A DNA stretch of 64,000 nucleotides from Histoplasma ohiense (lineage: Eukaryota; Ascomycota; Eurotiomycetes; Onygenales; Ajellomycetaceae): the NCBI GenBank assembly GCA_017607445.1, contig JAEVHH010000007.1, forward strand, positions 1,240,001 through 1,304,000, given 5' to 3'. Below the pieces are notes generated by a model. The model saw only the letters and a list, made by a program, of their open reading frames with translations. It was not told the DNA's origin and did no database searches. The translations under genes were made by a program, and so were the position numbers. Of this stretch, positions 32,567 through 43,674 are shown piece after piece. Numbering within the stretch: the stretch's first letter is position 1; each line of letters begins with the position of its first letter.

Positions 32567-33787
32567 ATGGCGTCTACCCAGGAGTCTGCAGAGGATGTCG
32601 TGGACTCTTTTTTCAACGCCGCTAGTCGATCTGCATCGCCTGCACCCCCAGTTTCACAACTCGAGGAAGATACAACTAGAATGAGGATATCAGCATATAA
32701 ACCACGGTCCCCGGATGATAATACCAGCAGTATCCTCACTGCTTTTCTTGATAATCTACCCCAAGAAGGCAAGCAAAACTTGATACCATTTATCGCAACT
32801 TGCGAAGACGATGAGATCCTTTTTACTCTCTCTCAGCATTTGAAATCGGCAATTCTTCTCTCTTGTAAGATTCTCCGATAAAGCTGGGAGCCACTTCCAT
32901 GACAGTTTTTTTCTTATTGACATTTTCTGTTAGTGAGAACACTAAAAACTCCAGATGTGACCCCTTCTCCTCTTCCCGATGCTGAGGATCTTGTTAATCT
33001 CGTGTCATCTGAAATGACTCGGCCCAGTGATAGAAATTCTCAGAGAAAGCTTAAGAAGAACTGCTTGGAGCGGGATGGCTACCGTTGCCTTGTGACTGGA
33101 TACTACGACTACAAGCATGGAGCTGGAAAACAGAATGACTCAAGCAATGTCACCGGAAACACTGACCTCGCCCACATCATTCCCTTCGCGCTTGGGAAGT
33201 TTCGAAGCAATGATCAAGTTGGCGTTGCCTGCTCCTATGTCATATATACATATGTCTAATTTAATCACAGGAAACTCAAAGAGCGAGAATTTGGGCGGTG
33301 ATATATACTTGTTTCCCTGATGTCCGCTTTCATACCAATTGTTCTGTAGCGACAGTCAATGACTACGAAAACCTGATGACACTGCTAGGTCCAATCCATC
33401 AATTCTTTGGTGAATTCGGGATTGCTTTTGAGCCAATGGTATGTACCCTACCAGGCTAGCCATGTTTGTTGGACAACTTGACAGTTGGTCGTCTAGGATG
33501 AGGAGCACACCTATTGCATTCGGTTATACCAAATCCCCTCGTATATACTGCTTCTTATTCCCAGACCGGATAAGAACAACGAGCGTGTTGTAAAATTCAC
33601 GAAGCATGCCGACTATGAACTCCCCAGCCGCGTTCTCCTTAGCACTCATGCGGCCGTTGCAAGGATCCTACATGCAACTGGCATGGCAAAAACAATCGAT
33701 CAAATCCTCCGTGATCGAGAGGAGCTTCGATGTCTTGCTGAAGATGGAAGCACCGACATAGGACGGCTTGCTCTGCTCGCATATTGA
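32567..33787 (+). CDS. HNH-nuclease-domain protein
   Basis: Four exons (32567-32864, 32934-33217, 33271-33438, 33497-33787) encode 346 residues, with short introns (69, 53 and 58 bp) that keep frame. The second intron uses a weak GTTGGC donor but is required: the downstream exon resumes in frame with a clear coding pattern (WAVIYTCFPDVRF). The centre carries a fungal HNH-type motif: CLERDGYRC (143-151) with LVTG, then DLAHIIPFALG (H180). The Cys pair and first His fit a zinc-supported beta-beta-alpha nuclease fold of the kind found in large fungal families annotated as HNH_2. Substrate and role are unknown. The N-terminal 100 residues are acidic and Ser-rich with a short helix-like segment. 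Expansion or loss between isolates is typical for this family (general knowledge). Confidence 0.82.
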
Positions 33788-34355
33788 GTGAACTATGGGG
33801 GAAACATAGCAAATCAGGTATCTTTCTGCGATTGTTTTAAGGGACTTGTGATAGTTCTTGTTTTACACAGGTTATCTGGTAGTTGCTATTGAACTTTCGT
33901 TTGGGGAGTTAGGCCTGAGAGTAGTACCTTTGACAACTGCCAGTTGATCTTTTACTCCTGTACTCCTGTTGAATGCCTACTATGGCCCTAGGGAAAGGAA
34001 ACCCCAAGGAAAGGGGAGAAACAGAATCCTATCCGATCAGAAAATATAATATTTTATTCATCTTTGCTCTTTGAACTACCGAGCATGGAGGATGTAGTTG
34101 GGTTATTTATGTGCATAGAATACAAAAAAGAAGGCGGTAAATGTCAAAATATCTGATAAGCACAGACCATACTGCTGTGAGGGTACCATAGGAGATGGTG
34201 GCGAGGAAAGTAAGAAAAGTAGGAGAAGTAAACAATGAAAATGTTGTGTGTGGCAGTTGGTGTCGAACACTTTTCTTACAACCACAACCACGCTATGTGA
34301 ACGCACGCATAGCATAGCTAATTCGGTTGCATCAGTGTAGGGTAGGGTATCGTTG
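33788..34355. other. Convergent intergenic region
   Basis: About 570 bp between the ends of the HNH gene and the transcription-factor-like gene. No repeats and no gene seen. Confidence 0.5.
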
Positions 34356-36558
34356 TCATTTCACTGCGCAATGCGTTCTTGCTATGCGGTGATCAGGAAC
34401 GGTAGGGGATTTACGACTGATGATTTGCCTGGCGTGGGCCAGGTTACTTGACGACGGGGAACATCTGGTGGCACGATATAGGAAGATGGAGGCAACGATT
34501 GAGAGGGTTGGTGAGACAAATGAGAATCCCAAGATCATCAGGAGGCATGTTATGGCTGTGCTCGGTTCCCCTGCCCCCGGATGAGACGGCTTTCTGTTGC
34601 GAATGGCGTGTTGTATTTCCCATTTTCCAGATGAAGCGGAAGGTTGCCATGAGGCTGATGATCGCGAGAATATAGATGAAGGACATGTAGCAAGTCGCAA
34701 TTTCGTTCTCGACATTAGGCGAACCATGATTTCTAACACTGCTCTAGTCGTGGGCTCCCAGGGTTGATTGTCAATTTGGGCGTGCGGACTTCTAGTGCTC
34801 CTCTGTCCGTCAGTGGAGATGGCGCCAACATCTATACCCAGCTTGTCGCTGCATCGTACCAAGAGATGCGAGTTCGGCCGACTATCCCTAATGCTAGCAT
34901 GGGTAGATGTAACGTTGACATTCGTTTGATGCGGGCAAGTTGGCCTATCTCCCGGATTGTCTCGAGAGAACTGTGGATCTCGAGATGAGTACGCTCGTCC
35001 AGGACTTGCGATGGTATGAATATCCAGATCCTGAGCAGCCCTGACGGACCCAGGCACACCAGTTGTCGTCTGCAAACGAGATCGGATCGCGCGTTGAGTC
35101 TGAGACGCTGGTTCCAGCGACTCTCGCACAGGAGGAAAAAGAGTATATCTCCGGTGGTCGTCTGATGGTTCTCCCCATGGCTGCCACTCTATCAAATCCA
35201 CTGTCCCGCGATTGATATATGGTCTGTGGCGTTGGCAGTCAAGACTGGATTGAACCACAACTTGAAGACGTTGGGCAATTGGTTCCTCATTACCACAACA
35301 TTCGAGGCATTCGGGATCAGTGCATGACAGGCCTCCGTCGCATCGCCATGTGGATTTGGGAATGACACACACTTGTGGCGTAGGCGAGGATTTCAGCGGC
35401 CCAGAACATGGACGGACATTGGTTCTGCGCCATCGATCGCCGGCCGAAACCGGTGTGACAGCACTTGAACAATGTTGCTGGGAAGTTTGAACGTGCTTCA
35501 TTAGCTTCTTCCGTTTGGCAGTTGTGAGGGCGGAGTCCGTCTTATCGACACATGTGCACTAAAAATTGGGCGTTAGCCAGGATATTCACTCTGAAGATTA
35601 TTGAGTCAAAAAGAACGAAACATACCCTCTTGCGTTGCTTGCGGTGCCATTCGCAGGCGCCCTGTCTGCGAACAGCAATATACCTCTGTCGCTCCTCCTG
35701 GGTCTTTGGGCGATGCTTCCTCGGCAGCAAAGTGGTCTCGTTCAGGTTCATGTCCAGGACCATTTGAACCCCACCGGATGCAGGCAGTGGTGTAGGTCTA
35801 GAAGGGCCAGCGGATACTGATCCGCCTCTTGTTATAGACGCGGGGGAAAGTTCCGGGAGAGTGCCTGTTGATGAGCCAGGCGATCCGGTAAGGGAGAACG
35901 AATTGTTGTCGAATGACGAGTCGCTTATGGTGGTTGAGCTAGGTTGCCAGACCATGCTTTGGGCAGCGGGTGCGCATTCTTCCTGGAATCCAGAGCTAAG
36001 ATCGTTTTGAAGCTGCAGATACAATTCAATTGACGCATCCATCTGCTTCGTCTTCTGTGATACAGGTCGTGTATCCTTGGCTGCTCTGGCCAAGGCAAGG
36101 TCCTTCAGTGTGGATCTAACCCAGTTCAGGCGTTGGATGGAGTCATCCGAATCGGGTGAAGGGAGAGTGGGGTCAATTGAATTGGTATCTGCATCTGCAG
36201 AGAAAAAGGTGGGTGAAGCGTAGCCCATCTGAGGGGTATCAAAACAGATGGAGGATGGGTCAGAGAGGGAATTGAAGTCGGTGGACCAGATGTCGTTTAA
36301 TGGCGAAGTGGATGGATGGATGGAAGATTCGGTAGTAAAGCCCAACAAGTCTGGGTTGAAATGGTCCCACAGCGCATTATCGAAGGAGATGCTCTCATCC
36401 AGTTTGGAGAGGTCTATAGGCCCGCAGTTGGCCGCGGGGTAGGTATTCGATTGGGGCGCGAAGGAGAAGTCATCGGCAACGACATTGGGCAGAGTGAGGT
36501 CCAGATAAGCAGAGTCCTCCTCGACACAAGTGGATTGGTAATGCAAGGAGGTGGACAT
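34356..36558 (-). CDS. Transcription-factor-like protein with Cys/His basic motif
   Basis: Exon 1 (35626-36558, ATG 36558) and exon 2 (34356-35558) are joined across a 67-bp intron (GTATGT/TTTTTAG, phase 0), giving 711 residues. The N-terminal 290 residues are acidic, Ser/Pro/Asp-rich and resemble an activation domain. Around residues 290-315 a basic motif follows: RKHRPKTQEERQR, then RRQGACEWHRKQRKR and, across the splice, CTC. The order Cys-His-Cys-Cys with basic spacing is a recurrent motif in filamentous-fungal regulators, different from classic Zn2Cys6. Exon 2 begins with more basic and Cys-rich sequence (CDGGLSCTDPECLECC). Past about 34740 the coding frame is doubtful. The called frame ends at 34356, whereas another frame from about 34730 to 34444 encodes a cleaner hydrophobic helix (MSFIYILAIISLMATF). 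The 3' end may therefore be spliced differently. Confidence 0.65.
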
Positions 36559-39500
36559 GATGCAGAAAGAAATGCGGGAAGGGGTTCTTAAAAAGGGTAA
36601 ACAAATATACTCTGCTCTAGGAGATACTAGAAACAAGGCTTTTTTGAGGTTTTGAAGGGAAGTAGATAATGTCTCAGCAATGGATCTATAGATAACCTCT
36701 AGTTATCCGCAACGGCCGAGAATATGGGTTATAGGAAGAAGCCAACTCCTTTTCTAATGAGTTGCCCGCTCTTTTCCCCTTTGAGGAAGAAGCACGGAGG
36801 GATGCACAGAGGGGCAGCTTTGGTTGGATGTCAACGGGGGAGGGGGGAAGCAGAGCCAGCCAGCGCTCTTTGTTTAGCGCACCGATTCCGATGTCTCGAC
36901 CTCGTTGTACAGATCTGTAGACGGGAGGGTATTACTGTGTTCTTCCAGGCGAAACAAAAGGAAGAAAAAAGAGAGAGAAAGAAAGAAGAAGAAAAGGGAG
37001 AGGGAGATGCGAGGAGAGGAGTCTGAGTTCTTTAGCACCGCTGGGGGGGGGGGCCGAGCGAGTGAAGACATACAACATACGCAATACAGAGTCCATACAT
37101 AGACAGAGCATGGAGGATGTATGGGCTCTTGTATGGGCTCTGTATGGGCTCTGTATGGACGATGTATGGACGATGTATGGACGATGTATGGATTACGTAT
37201 GGAGTCTCATGGGCAACGGCTGATCCAAGGCAGATTAGGGCTCGGGAGGCCCGATTCGGAGGTGTCAGCGCCGCCTCCGATTGGCTGCTGCCCGATCAGG
37301 CTGCGCTGGCCTAGGGCTGCGCTAAACCCGTTGCGGTGCCCGCTTTTTACATAAGCAGCCAAGTGACGGTGCAGGTCGACTTCCCGGCCAATCAGAGCCC
37401 GTCGCGTCGGGGATGACTCAGGCCTGACAAGTTAGTTCCCTGCAGACTTTGGGACTTCTTTCTCAGGAGTTACTATGTACGCTGGACAGACGGATGGAGG
37501 ACATCATCTTCAGTTCTGACGGTGAAGCCAGTTCCATGCACGGGGAGGGGACGGCACATTGGTGGAACCTGTGGCTGGTTTGGATGTGCTGTGCATGAGA
37601 GTGCAGGATACACTACAGTTAACTACTAGCACTCATATATTCCAACCATCACCGTTTCGATCCAGGGCATAAAGTCCGCGAGCCAGAGCCATTCAATGCT
37701 TGTTTCTATACCAATACTAACCCCTTTTCTTCTTCAACGACAATGCTCCCCTTTCCTCCACCGCTCACGATCCCCTCTTGAAATCTACGGCGTTGTGAAT
37801 ATGCCGAGACATGGTTTTGCTGCTGGCGTTAGCAGAAACTCCCGCGTGGGTGGTGTGATGTGAATGCCGTGGCCCAGTGAATGTGAAGATGGAGGGTTTG
37901 TATTCGGGAGAGAGAGACCGCCCATACGCGGTTTTGTAACTATTTTATTCCTCCCCTTCTGACTGACCTTTTTCCATTGTGGCCCCTTATCCAGGGATGG
38001 GCTCGTTTGTGGCTGGTTGAGAGCTGGTGGTGAGATGCAGAGTCTTTTGTTTGTCCGCGTAAAATAGTATCGTTGGAGAATGGCGGAAAGGGGAAATGCC
38101 AAACGACAGAGAGATTCAGGGTTACGAATGGACGGAGTTGAGTGAAGCATGTGCAGTACATGGACATGGTCAGTCCAGTTTGGGGGTTGATATTTGGCCG
38201 CTGGTGGACTTCGTTATTATCGCTTCGGCACAGACGGACCAGCACCCGACGAGCACGCGATTCATGGCTTCTCAGTTATCTATATCCTTTGGTTTTGTTC
38301 TTACTTCCTCGCTCTCGAGTGTACCAAATTATCATATTTCCTCCTGGTTTGTTCTCCATCGCTTTGCTTTGGCGACCAATCGCCATGTATTTTTGCCTTG
38401 CTTATGGTTTGTGGGACATCCTGTTATCCACCAACCTCGAAAGTTACAACAGATGATGAAATTATTGGGTGATACTGAAGAAGGCCTAAGGGGCAGAGCG
38501 CAAAAAAGCGCTCCTGTTGCTCAAAGCGTATCCATCAGACCTTTTCCATCTTGGCAAGGATGACGGTGATGCCCAGGAGGAAATGCTGAGGAGGGTTAGG
38601 AGGTAGGTTGCATTTGCGCATGCTATTGCAATTGCCGCCGCTCTCGTTTGTTCCGAGATATACAGAAAAATATGTTCTTGCAGCCTGGTTGGATGCATTT
38701 CTTGTCCTTACGCCTCGGTGCAGATGGATGGATATCCAACAGCCGCCATAACCAAGATGTCCTGCCTACCTCACTTCACCTAGTAGACGAGGGTTAATAG
38801 TGTTTGACAACATTGCTTCTCTCCGTGGCTGAGAGTTATATAGCAAACGATCAAACGATGCAACGATGCATTTAGTGTGCATGCATGCGCATAATAAACA
38901 GAACAGAGGCATGGAGGAGAGAGAGCGCTTTCGCATTCCGAGCTAGCCTTGGCTGCCTTGCTGACCGTCATTTTCCGCCAGTACACAAAACAGCACCGAC
39001 ACCGAGGAATCAAAATGCTGAACTCAACTGGTTGGCTCGCTTTCTCGCACTGCAGAATGTAGTGGTGTAGTTAACCAGTTAACCGGTTGTCATGGCTGCG
39101 CACCTTGGCCAAGCTGCGGGATCACCGTGGCTGATTATCATGTATATCGCCGGTTTCGCAGACAAACATCTCTTTCAACTACTGCTACAACTAGATTGAA
39201 ATATATGTGGTTCAGCAGGCGTTCTTTCGACCGGGCCCTTGCCCTTCCGGCGCGCTGCTCTCGGCTTCCTCAAATATACACGGTATGGTTCGTGTCCTGC
39301 GCGAGTTCAAGGCAAATATCTCTACCAAATACGGAGCGGAGACCCCTCAGGACGGTTCTCCTCACTGCTACCCCGTAATAATCCCGGGGGTTTCTCGTGA
39401 ACAATAACGAACCCTGAACAGCCCAATCCGCCCCCTTTATCATTCTACGTTTTGCAAGGAACTTGGCATGCAGCAAGAAAATGTATAGCTTTGAATAAGA

Positions 39501-39943
39501 TGCAGCTGGGATGGATCTATCTGCTCTGTACTCGCCGCGCAAAAACGGCAATACTTCCCAACAAGATCCACCACAAAAAAGGGATTATTGTATGGGAAAT
39601 GTGGAAATATAACGGAAATAGTAAATAGTACACGGATGATAGGGTGTGGTATCTCTATAGAGAAGAATAACAAAAAGGGGGTTGAAATACAAACCAAATA
39701 CCAAAGAAGAGCAAAGATAGTGGAATCCCGCGCGGCCTTACAAAGAAAAAATGCATACAAATATAATTGGAATAACAACCAGAAACAATATACATGTATA
39801 TATAAATATAAAAGAAGAGAAAAGCGAAACTCCTTTTATCTTATCCTAGCTTCAGGGGGCCCTTTCTCTCCAGAAATTGCGAACATATTACGTCTACCTC
39901 TTGACACCGCACCTGATCGTCATCACCGACACGGCCTCTTTGC
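36559..39943. other. Intergenic, minisatellite and no supported gene
   Basis: About 3.4 kb upstream of the transcription-factor-like gene. It includes purine-rich DNA (36950-37020), an 11-bp minisatellite and GC-rich sequence at 37205-37400. Open frames at 38096-38563 and 39588-39947 have no recognisable domains or codon pattern and were not called. Confidence 0.5.
37118..37202. repeat. 11-bp minisatellite
   Basis: About seven to eight tandem units. The left half repeats TGTATGGGCTC and the right half TGTATGGACGA, ending in a diverged unit (TGTATGGATTA). Two sub-types arranged in blocks suggest expansion by slippage or unequal exchange. Confidence 0.92.
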
Positions 39944-40271
39944 CTAGAGAAATGAATGTCCATGCAGGAGAAGGGGGTATCTAGTTTCCTGCCCTCGACA
40001 TACATCTTTGAATCGCTGGCCCGTGACGGACGAGACGGGCACGCCTTCTGCCCTGGCGACGACGGCGTCCAGGACTTTAGAACCGAGCTTCACATCTTCT
40101 GTTGGGGCGTAGGGATTTGTTAGCCGATTGATCTTTCTTTCTCTTTCTTGTTTTTTGAGATGAGCATGCTGATTATTGGTTTGGCTGGGGGTGGAGCGCA
40201 CTTGTTTGGCGCAAGTTTCCCCCAGTTGAACTTCTGCTTGTATGTACTGCACAACCTCGTCAATGCCGGTG
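39944..40271 (-). other. Exon-like sequence downstream of the poly-Asp protein
   Basis: On the minus strand, 40107 down to about 40005 reads as a strongly coding-like segment (EDVKLGSKVLDAVVARAEG, then VSSVTGQRFKD) with C/G-ending codons. It directly follows a CTAAC branch and a CAACAG acceptor. A second coding-like stretch lies at about 40271-40205 (GIDEVVQYIQAEVQLGETC). It is preceded by GTATAG and followed by GTGCGC. Stops separate these from the poly-Asp reading frame. I could not find a set of introns that joins everything in phase. They may be the true 3' exons of the gene at 40292-41017 or a separate small gene. Confidence 0.4.
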
Positions 40272-40291
40272 CGGGACTATACACTTGCCTT

Positions 40292-41017
40292 CTAGTCTTG
40301 CCCGTCCTTCCACGGATCGAAATCGTCGTCATCGTCCTTCAGATCAATTCTCTCGTTCCTGCCATCGCCATCCTGGAGATCATCGTCATCGTCATCATCA
40401 TCGTCATCATCATCATCGTCATCATCATCATCGTCGTCGTCGTCTCCATCATCATCCCCATCCCCATCCCCATCCCCGTCACCCTTCCCAGCGTCCCCCT
40501 GCAGATGGTCGTCCAGGTCACCTCCCTTATTCTTATCACCGTCATCGTCATCGTCATCGTCATCGTCGTCGTCGTCGCCGTCGTCCCTCAACCCCTCGAC
40601 GGTGTCCTTGCACAGAAACGAGCCTATGGGCACAGGTTTATCACCCTTTGTGAAGACAGCAGCCTGGCCCCTCCAGAAAGGCTCTCCTAGCTCATCACGG
40701 CCTTGGGGGTCCGAGTACGCTTGACAATAGGCACCCGGCTGGTCGACGGAAGCCCCAATTCCGCTAGTTACGGAGCCTGGTTTGTGCATGTTAGATCTGT
40801 ATCATAATATATATGTAGATGTGCTATTCATCAAGTTTGGCCCGGTGCGCAGTTGCAGTCCCCCTGGAATTTTTGACTTACGGTGTGTTCGCTGAAGTTG
40901 ATCCAGTTGGGCGACGAGACTGGCTTGCTTGTCTGGGGCCGTATTCACTTCGATCTGGAACAATCTTGCCGACGCAACGGCTGCGCACGAGGCGAGCAGA
41001 ATGCCCGTAGTCTTCAT
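40292..41017 (-). CDS. Secreted protein with poly-aspartate tracts
   Basis: Exons 40882-41017 and 40776 to 40292 are joined across a 105-bp intron (GTAAGT, CTAAC, AACCAG), giving 206 residues. Residues 1-18 are a signal peptide (MKTTGILLASCAAVASA). A region with two spaced cysteines follows (GAYCQAYSDPQGRDELG, IGSFLCKDT). From about residue 110 the sequence is dominated by Asp: 12 consecutive Asp residues, Gly/Asp dipeptides, then a run of about 22 Asp, encoded by GAC/GAT triplet repeats. Such acidic tracts bind divalent cations in other proteins, so calcium or metal binding is a reasonable inference. The repeat is likely length-polymorphic. The stop at 40292 directly follows the tract, and good exon-like sequence lies beyond it, so the 3' end is uncertain. 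No family name recognised. Confidence 0.68.
40330..40595. repeat. Imperfect ATC/GTC trinucleotide repeat (coding)
   Basis: Plus-strand ATC/GTC triplets in two main blocks (about 40370-40450 and 40535-40590), encoding the Asp runs on the minus strand. Mixed GAT/GAC codons interrupt a pure repeat. In other frames the same DNA gives the Ile- and His-rich open frames seen here. Confidence 0.93.
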
Positions 41018-42910
41018 CTTTCACGAAGCTTCGGTATAAATATATAAGTACAGAGGGGATAAAAAATTGATGAAGTCTCAATGAAGGGCTCCTCTTTCTC
41101 AGAAGAAAAAGGGAAATGAGAGAAGAATGATAACAGAAACAAAAAAAGAAGAGATCTGTCCACGTATGATATCAAAGTTGTGGAGGGTTAGACTGGGGGT
41201 TCCAAATGCTAAAAAGGAACATCCCAGGACAGGACCAGCACGATGTCGTTTGATTATATACGAGGAAGTGCAAGGAAGAATGGCCGCCGAGGCCGCACCG
41301 CCTTCCTTCATATCCAAGTCGAGGCATCATTGGCTAGAAGACACTACGGAGCCTTCGCGAAACTTGAGAGTCAAGCAGGACTAGTTGCTGTAGTTGGCTC
41401 TTGGCTCGTGGTGCGTCTCAGCTCATACGCTGGCTGCGCTTAGTGTGGCCAGGGGTGGAGTCGTGATGCTTGCAGCCTGTCAGGAGGGAAAAGGGATTAT
41501 TATTAGAACTTGCCGAGCGATGATTATTGATAATCTGACATCTGCCTATATTTAGACAGTCCCTGGTCGACAAGCTCCATCTCACTCCTTAAAAGATCCA
41601 ACACGCCGCAGAGGGCCCCCCCCGAATCGTTTTCTCGGATCCTTTTGGGTCAAGAAACGCTGGGATTCTTCTTTCACTTTTGCAACTGGCACAATCGCAG
41701 CTTTTGTAGTGTTTTTTGCCGTATCGCATCCCAGCAGAAACAGCGAGTCTGCTGGCTGTTGGATGCTAACATCACGAAAAATTCCGAGTGGACCTGTTTC
41801 GTCTGCGCTCCGAGGACAAAGCCTCGATATTGTTCTTGTTTCCCCTGCTTTTTACGACTTAAAAGTCATCCCGATATCTATGGGCAGTGAGTAGCGAGTT
41901 CAGCATTGCATGCATGAAGTAAGCGTCTGTTCATAGAACGTGGGATATGACGAGGTTGGCTGGAGCAATAGTTATCCATGCACCCATGAAATGATCAGCT
42001 ATGTTATAACTACGGAGTACGCTGCGTAATATTTAGCAAGCTTATCTTGTTAACTAACTAACTAACTAACTAGTTAACTTACCTTAAAACTTTGGTCAGC
42101 AATGGCGGATTGGTCTGATGATTTGATCGATGGGCTTCACTGGTTACGAGGACATGATAATCATCCTCTCATCTCGTACATATTCGTCGAGGAGCCTGGC
42201 TGATAGCCACCACGGGGGTGGAAATGATCACAAAAATCTTTGATCTTCACTGCTTTCCCTCAATCAACCATCATGATTCGTAAATAATGATGCTTCAAAG
42301 TCATTTGGGATTTGTTGAGGCCGGAGAAATGCAATTCACCAGAGCACTATTTTTGCTTGTACAGGGCCATCAATCGTACCACAGACAAATATATACACAC
42401 ATTACCACTCTGCCTCCCACTGATGGAACATCAATGTGATTTCTTATATGAACAGGATGGATATAGACAGATACGTAGATACACGATGGCAAACGGATGC
42501 CAATAACAAAAGCGACCTTCACACATGCAGGCAAAACAGTTGAAGCAAGATCGTCATCGGGGATTTTTTGTTGGGTTGAGTGTGAAGTGTGATGCTGCGT
42601 CAGCTCTTGAAGTACATCGACTATAAACCTGAAGTAATAGAACCAAGGAATTCCTCTTTTCCGCGCTTCCATTGTCATTTTTGTAAAGAGTGCGCCAAAT
42701 GCCCGGTCAGCGGATAAACGACAGCACAGCTCGGTGAGACGCTTTGCACCCTAGCCACAACGTCTCCTCGTCCAAGTTTCTCGGTCTTGGTCATTTGTCA
42801 AGTCAGAAAACATCTTGTCGGTATTTTTGAGAAATTCAAACTTTGATATGACATACATATATCAAGCCGCCCCATAATCTCCCTTTCCCCGACAACAGAC
42901 CTCGCCACTT
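41018..42910. other. Intergenic, no supported gene
   Basis: About 1.9 kb forming the promoter side of the poly-Asp gene and the 3' side of the MARVEL gene. A short TAAC tandem array lies at about 42048-42074. No gene seen. Confidence 0.5.
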
Positions 42911-43674
42911 TTACACCTGGGACATTGACGGACGGGAACGCCGGCCAGGACGCGGGCCATGCATTTCAGCCAGCGTCCCACGCATACTAAGCCCTGACAA
43001 GATCGTCGATATCAGAAACACAACCCACAAAAACCAAAGGAAGGCTGTAACTGCCTGTGCTTCACGGCAGCGTTTTTCCGGCCTCAGGGAACCTCTGGTT
43101 ATCGAGTTCGTTACGGTGTACATCTGCACCAAAAACACATGTCAGCGCCATTAAACCTTTTCTTCTCTCTTCCTCTCTTTTCCCCTGAACCTGAACTAGC
43201 TGCTTCAACTCCGATTGCTTTTGCACTTACCACGTTCCTGCATGAATGCACACGTAGCTTCGCCGGCATAGCAATTGCACCGCAGAAAATAAATATGGTA
43301 TTCAGTAGATCGACAAGGAACATGAAGCCAGGATGAATGAGGCACGCCTCGCTGACCCCCGCAGCAAATAGGTAGAAGAGTGATAACATCGAAAATGCTG
43401 ACACGAAAAGGATGTAGTTCACTGTCGACGCGCTGCCGTGAAATGCGTCTGCTACCATGTTGCCGACAAGCGCCATGATAATCACGGTAAAGATAAACTA
43501 CACATATACGGGCGACGTGAATCCGTATTAGTTATCATGTCGCATCTTTTCATCTTATCTCTCTCCTCCTCTTCGTGGGTTTTAAAGTACTGAAATCACT
43601 GATTGCGCGGTGGAACGCTTGAGATTACATACCTGGGGGACCCGAAGGGCCAGATTAACCGATCTCAATCCCAT
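42911..43674 (-). CDS. MARVEL-domain membrane protein (Nce102-like group)
   Basis: Three exons (43633-43674, 43231-43497, 42911-43123) encode 173 residues; splice sites are GTATGT/TGTGTAG and GTAAGT/GTGCAG, all phase 0. Four hydrophobic helices are seen: FIFTVIIMALVGNMV; TVNYILFVSAFSMLSLFYLF; FMFLVDLLNTIFIFCGAIAM; and AVTAFLWFLWVVFLISTIL. The loop KRCREAQAV ahead of helix 4 is a typical fungal MARVEL signature. The family includes Nce102, an organiser of plasma-membrane eisosome/MCC domains and sphingolipid sensing in yeast; direct orthology is not claimed. The tail is basic (HGPRPGRRSR). The 42-bp first exon (14 codons) supplies the cytosolic N-terminus. Confidence 0.85.

Noticed and set aside
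37118..37202. CRISPR-like tandem array
   Set aside because: Units are contiguous 11-mers without spacers, a eukaryotic minisatellite.
40148..40690. Ile/Val-rich and His-rich plus-strand open frames
   Set aside because: Other-frame readings of the ATC/GTC triplet repeat that encodes poly-Asp on the minus strand.
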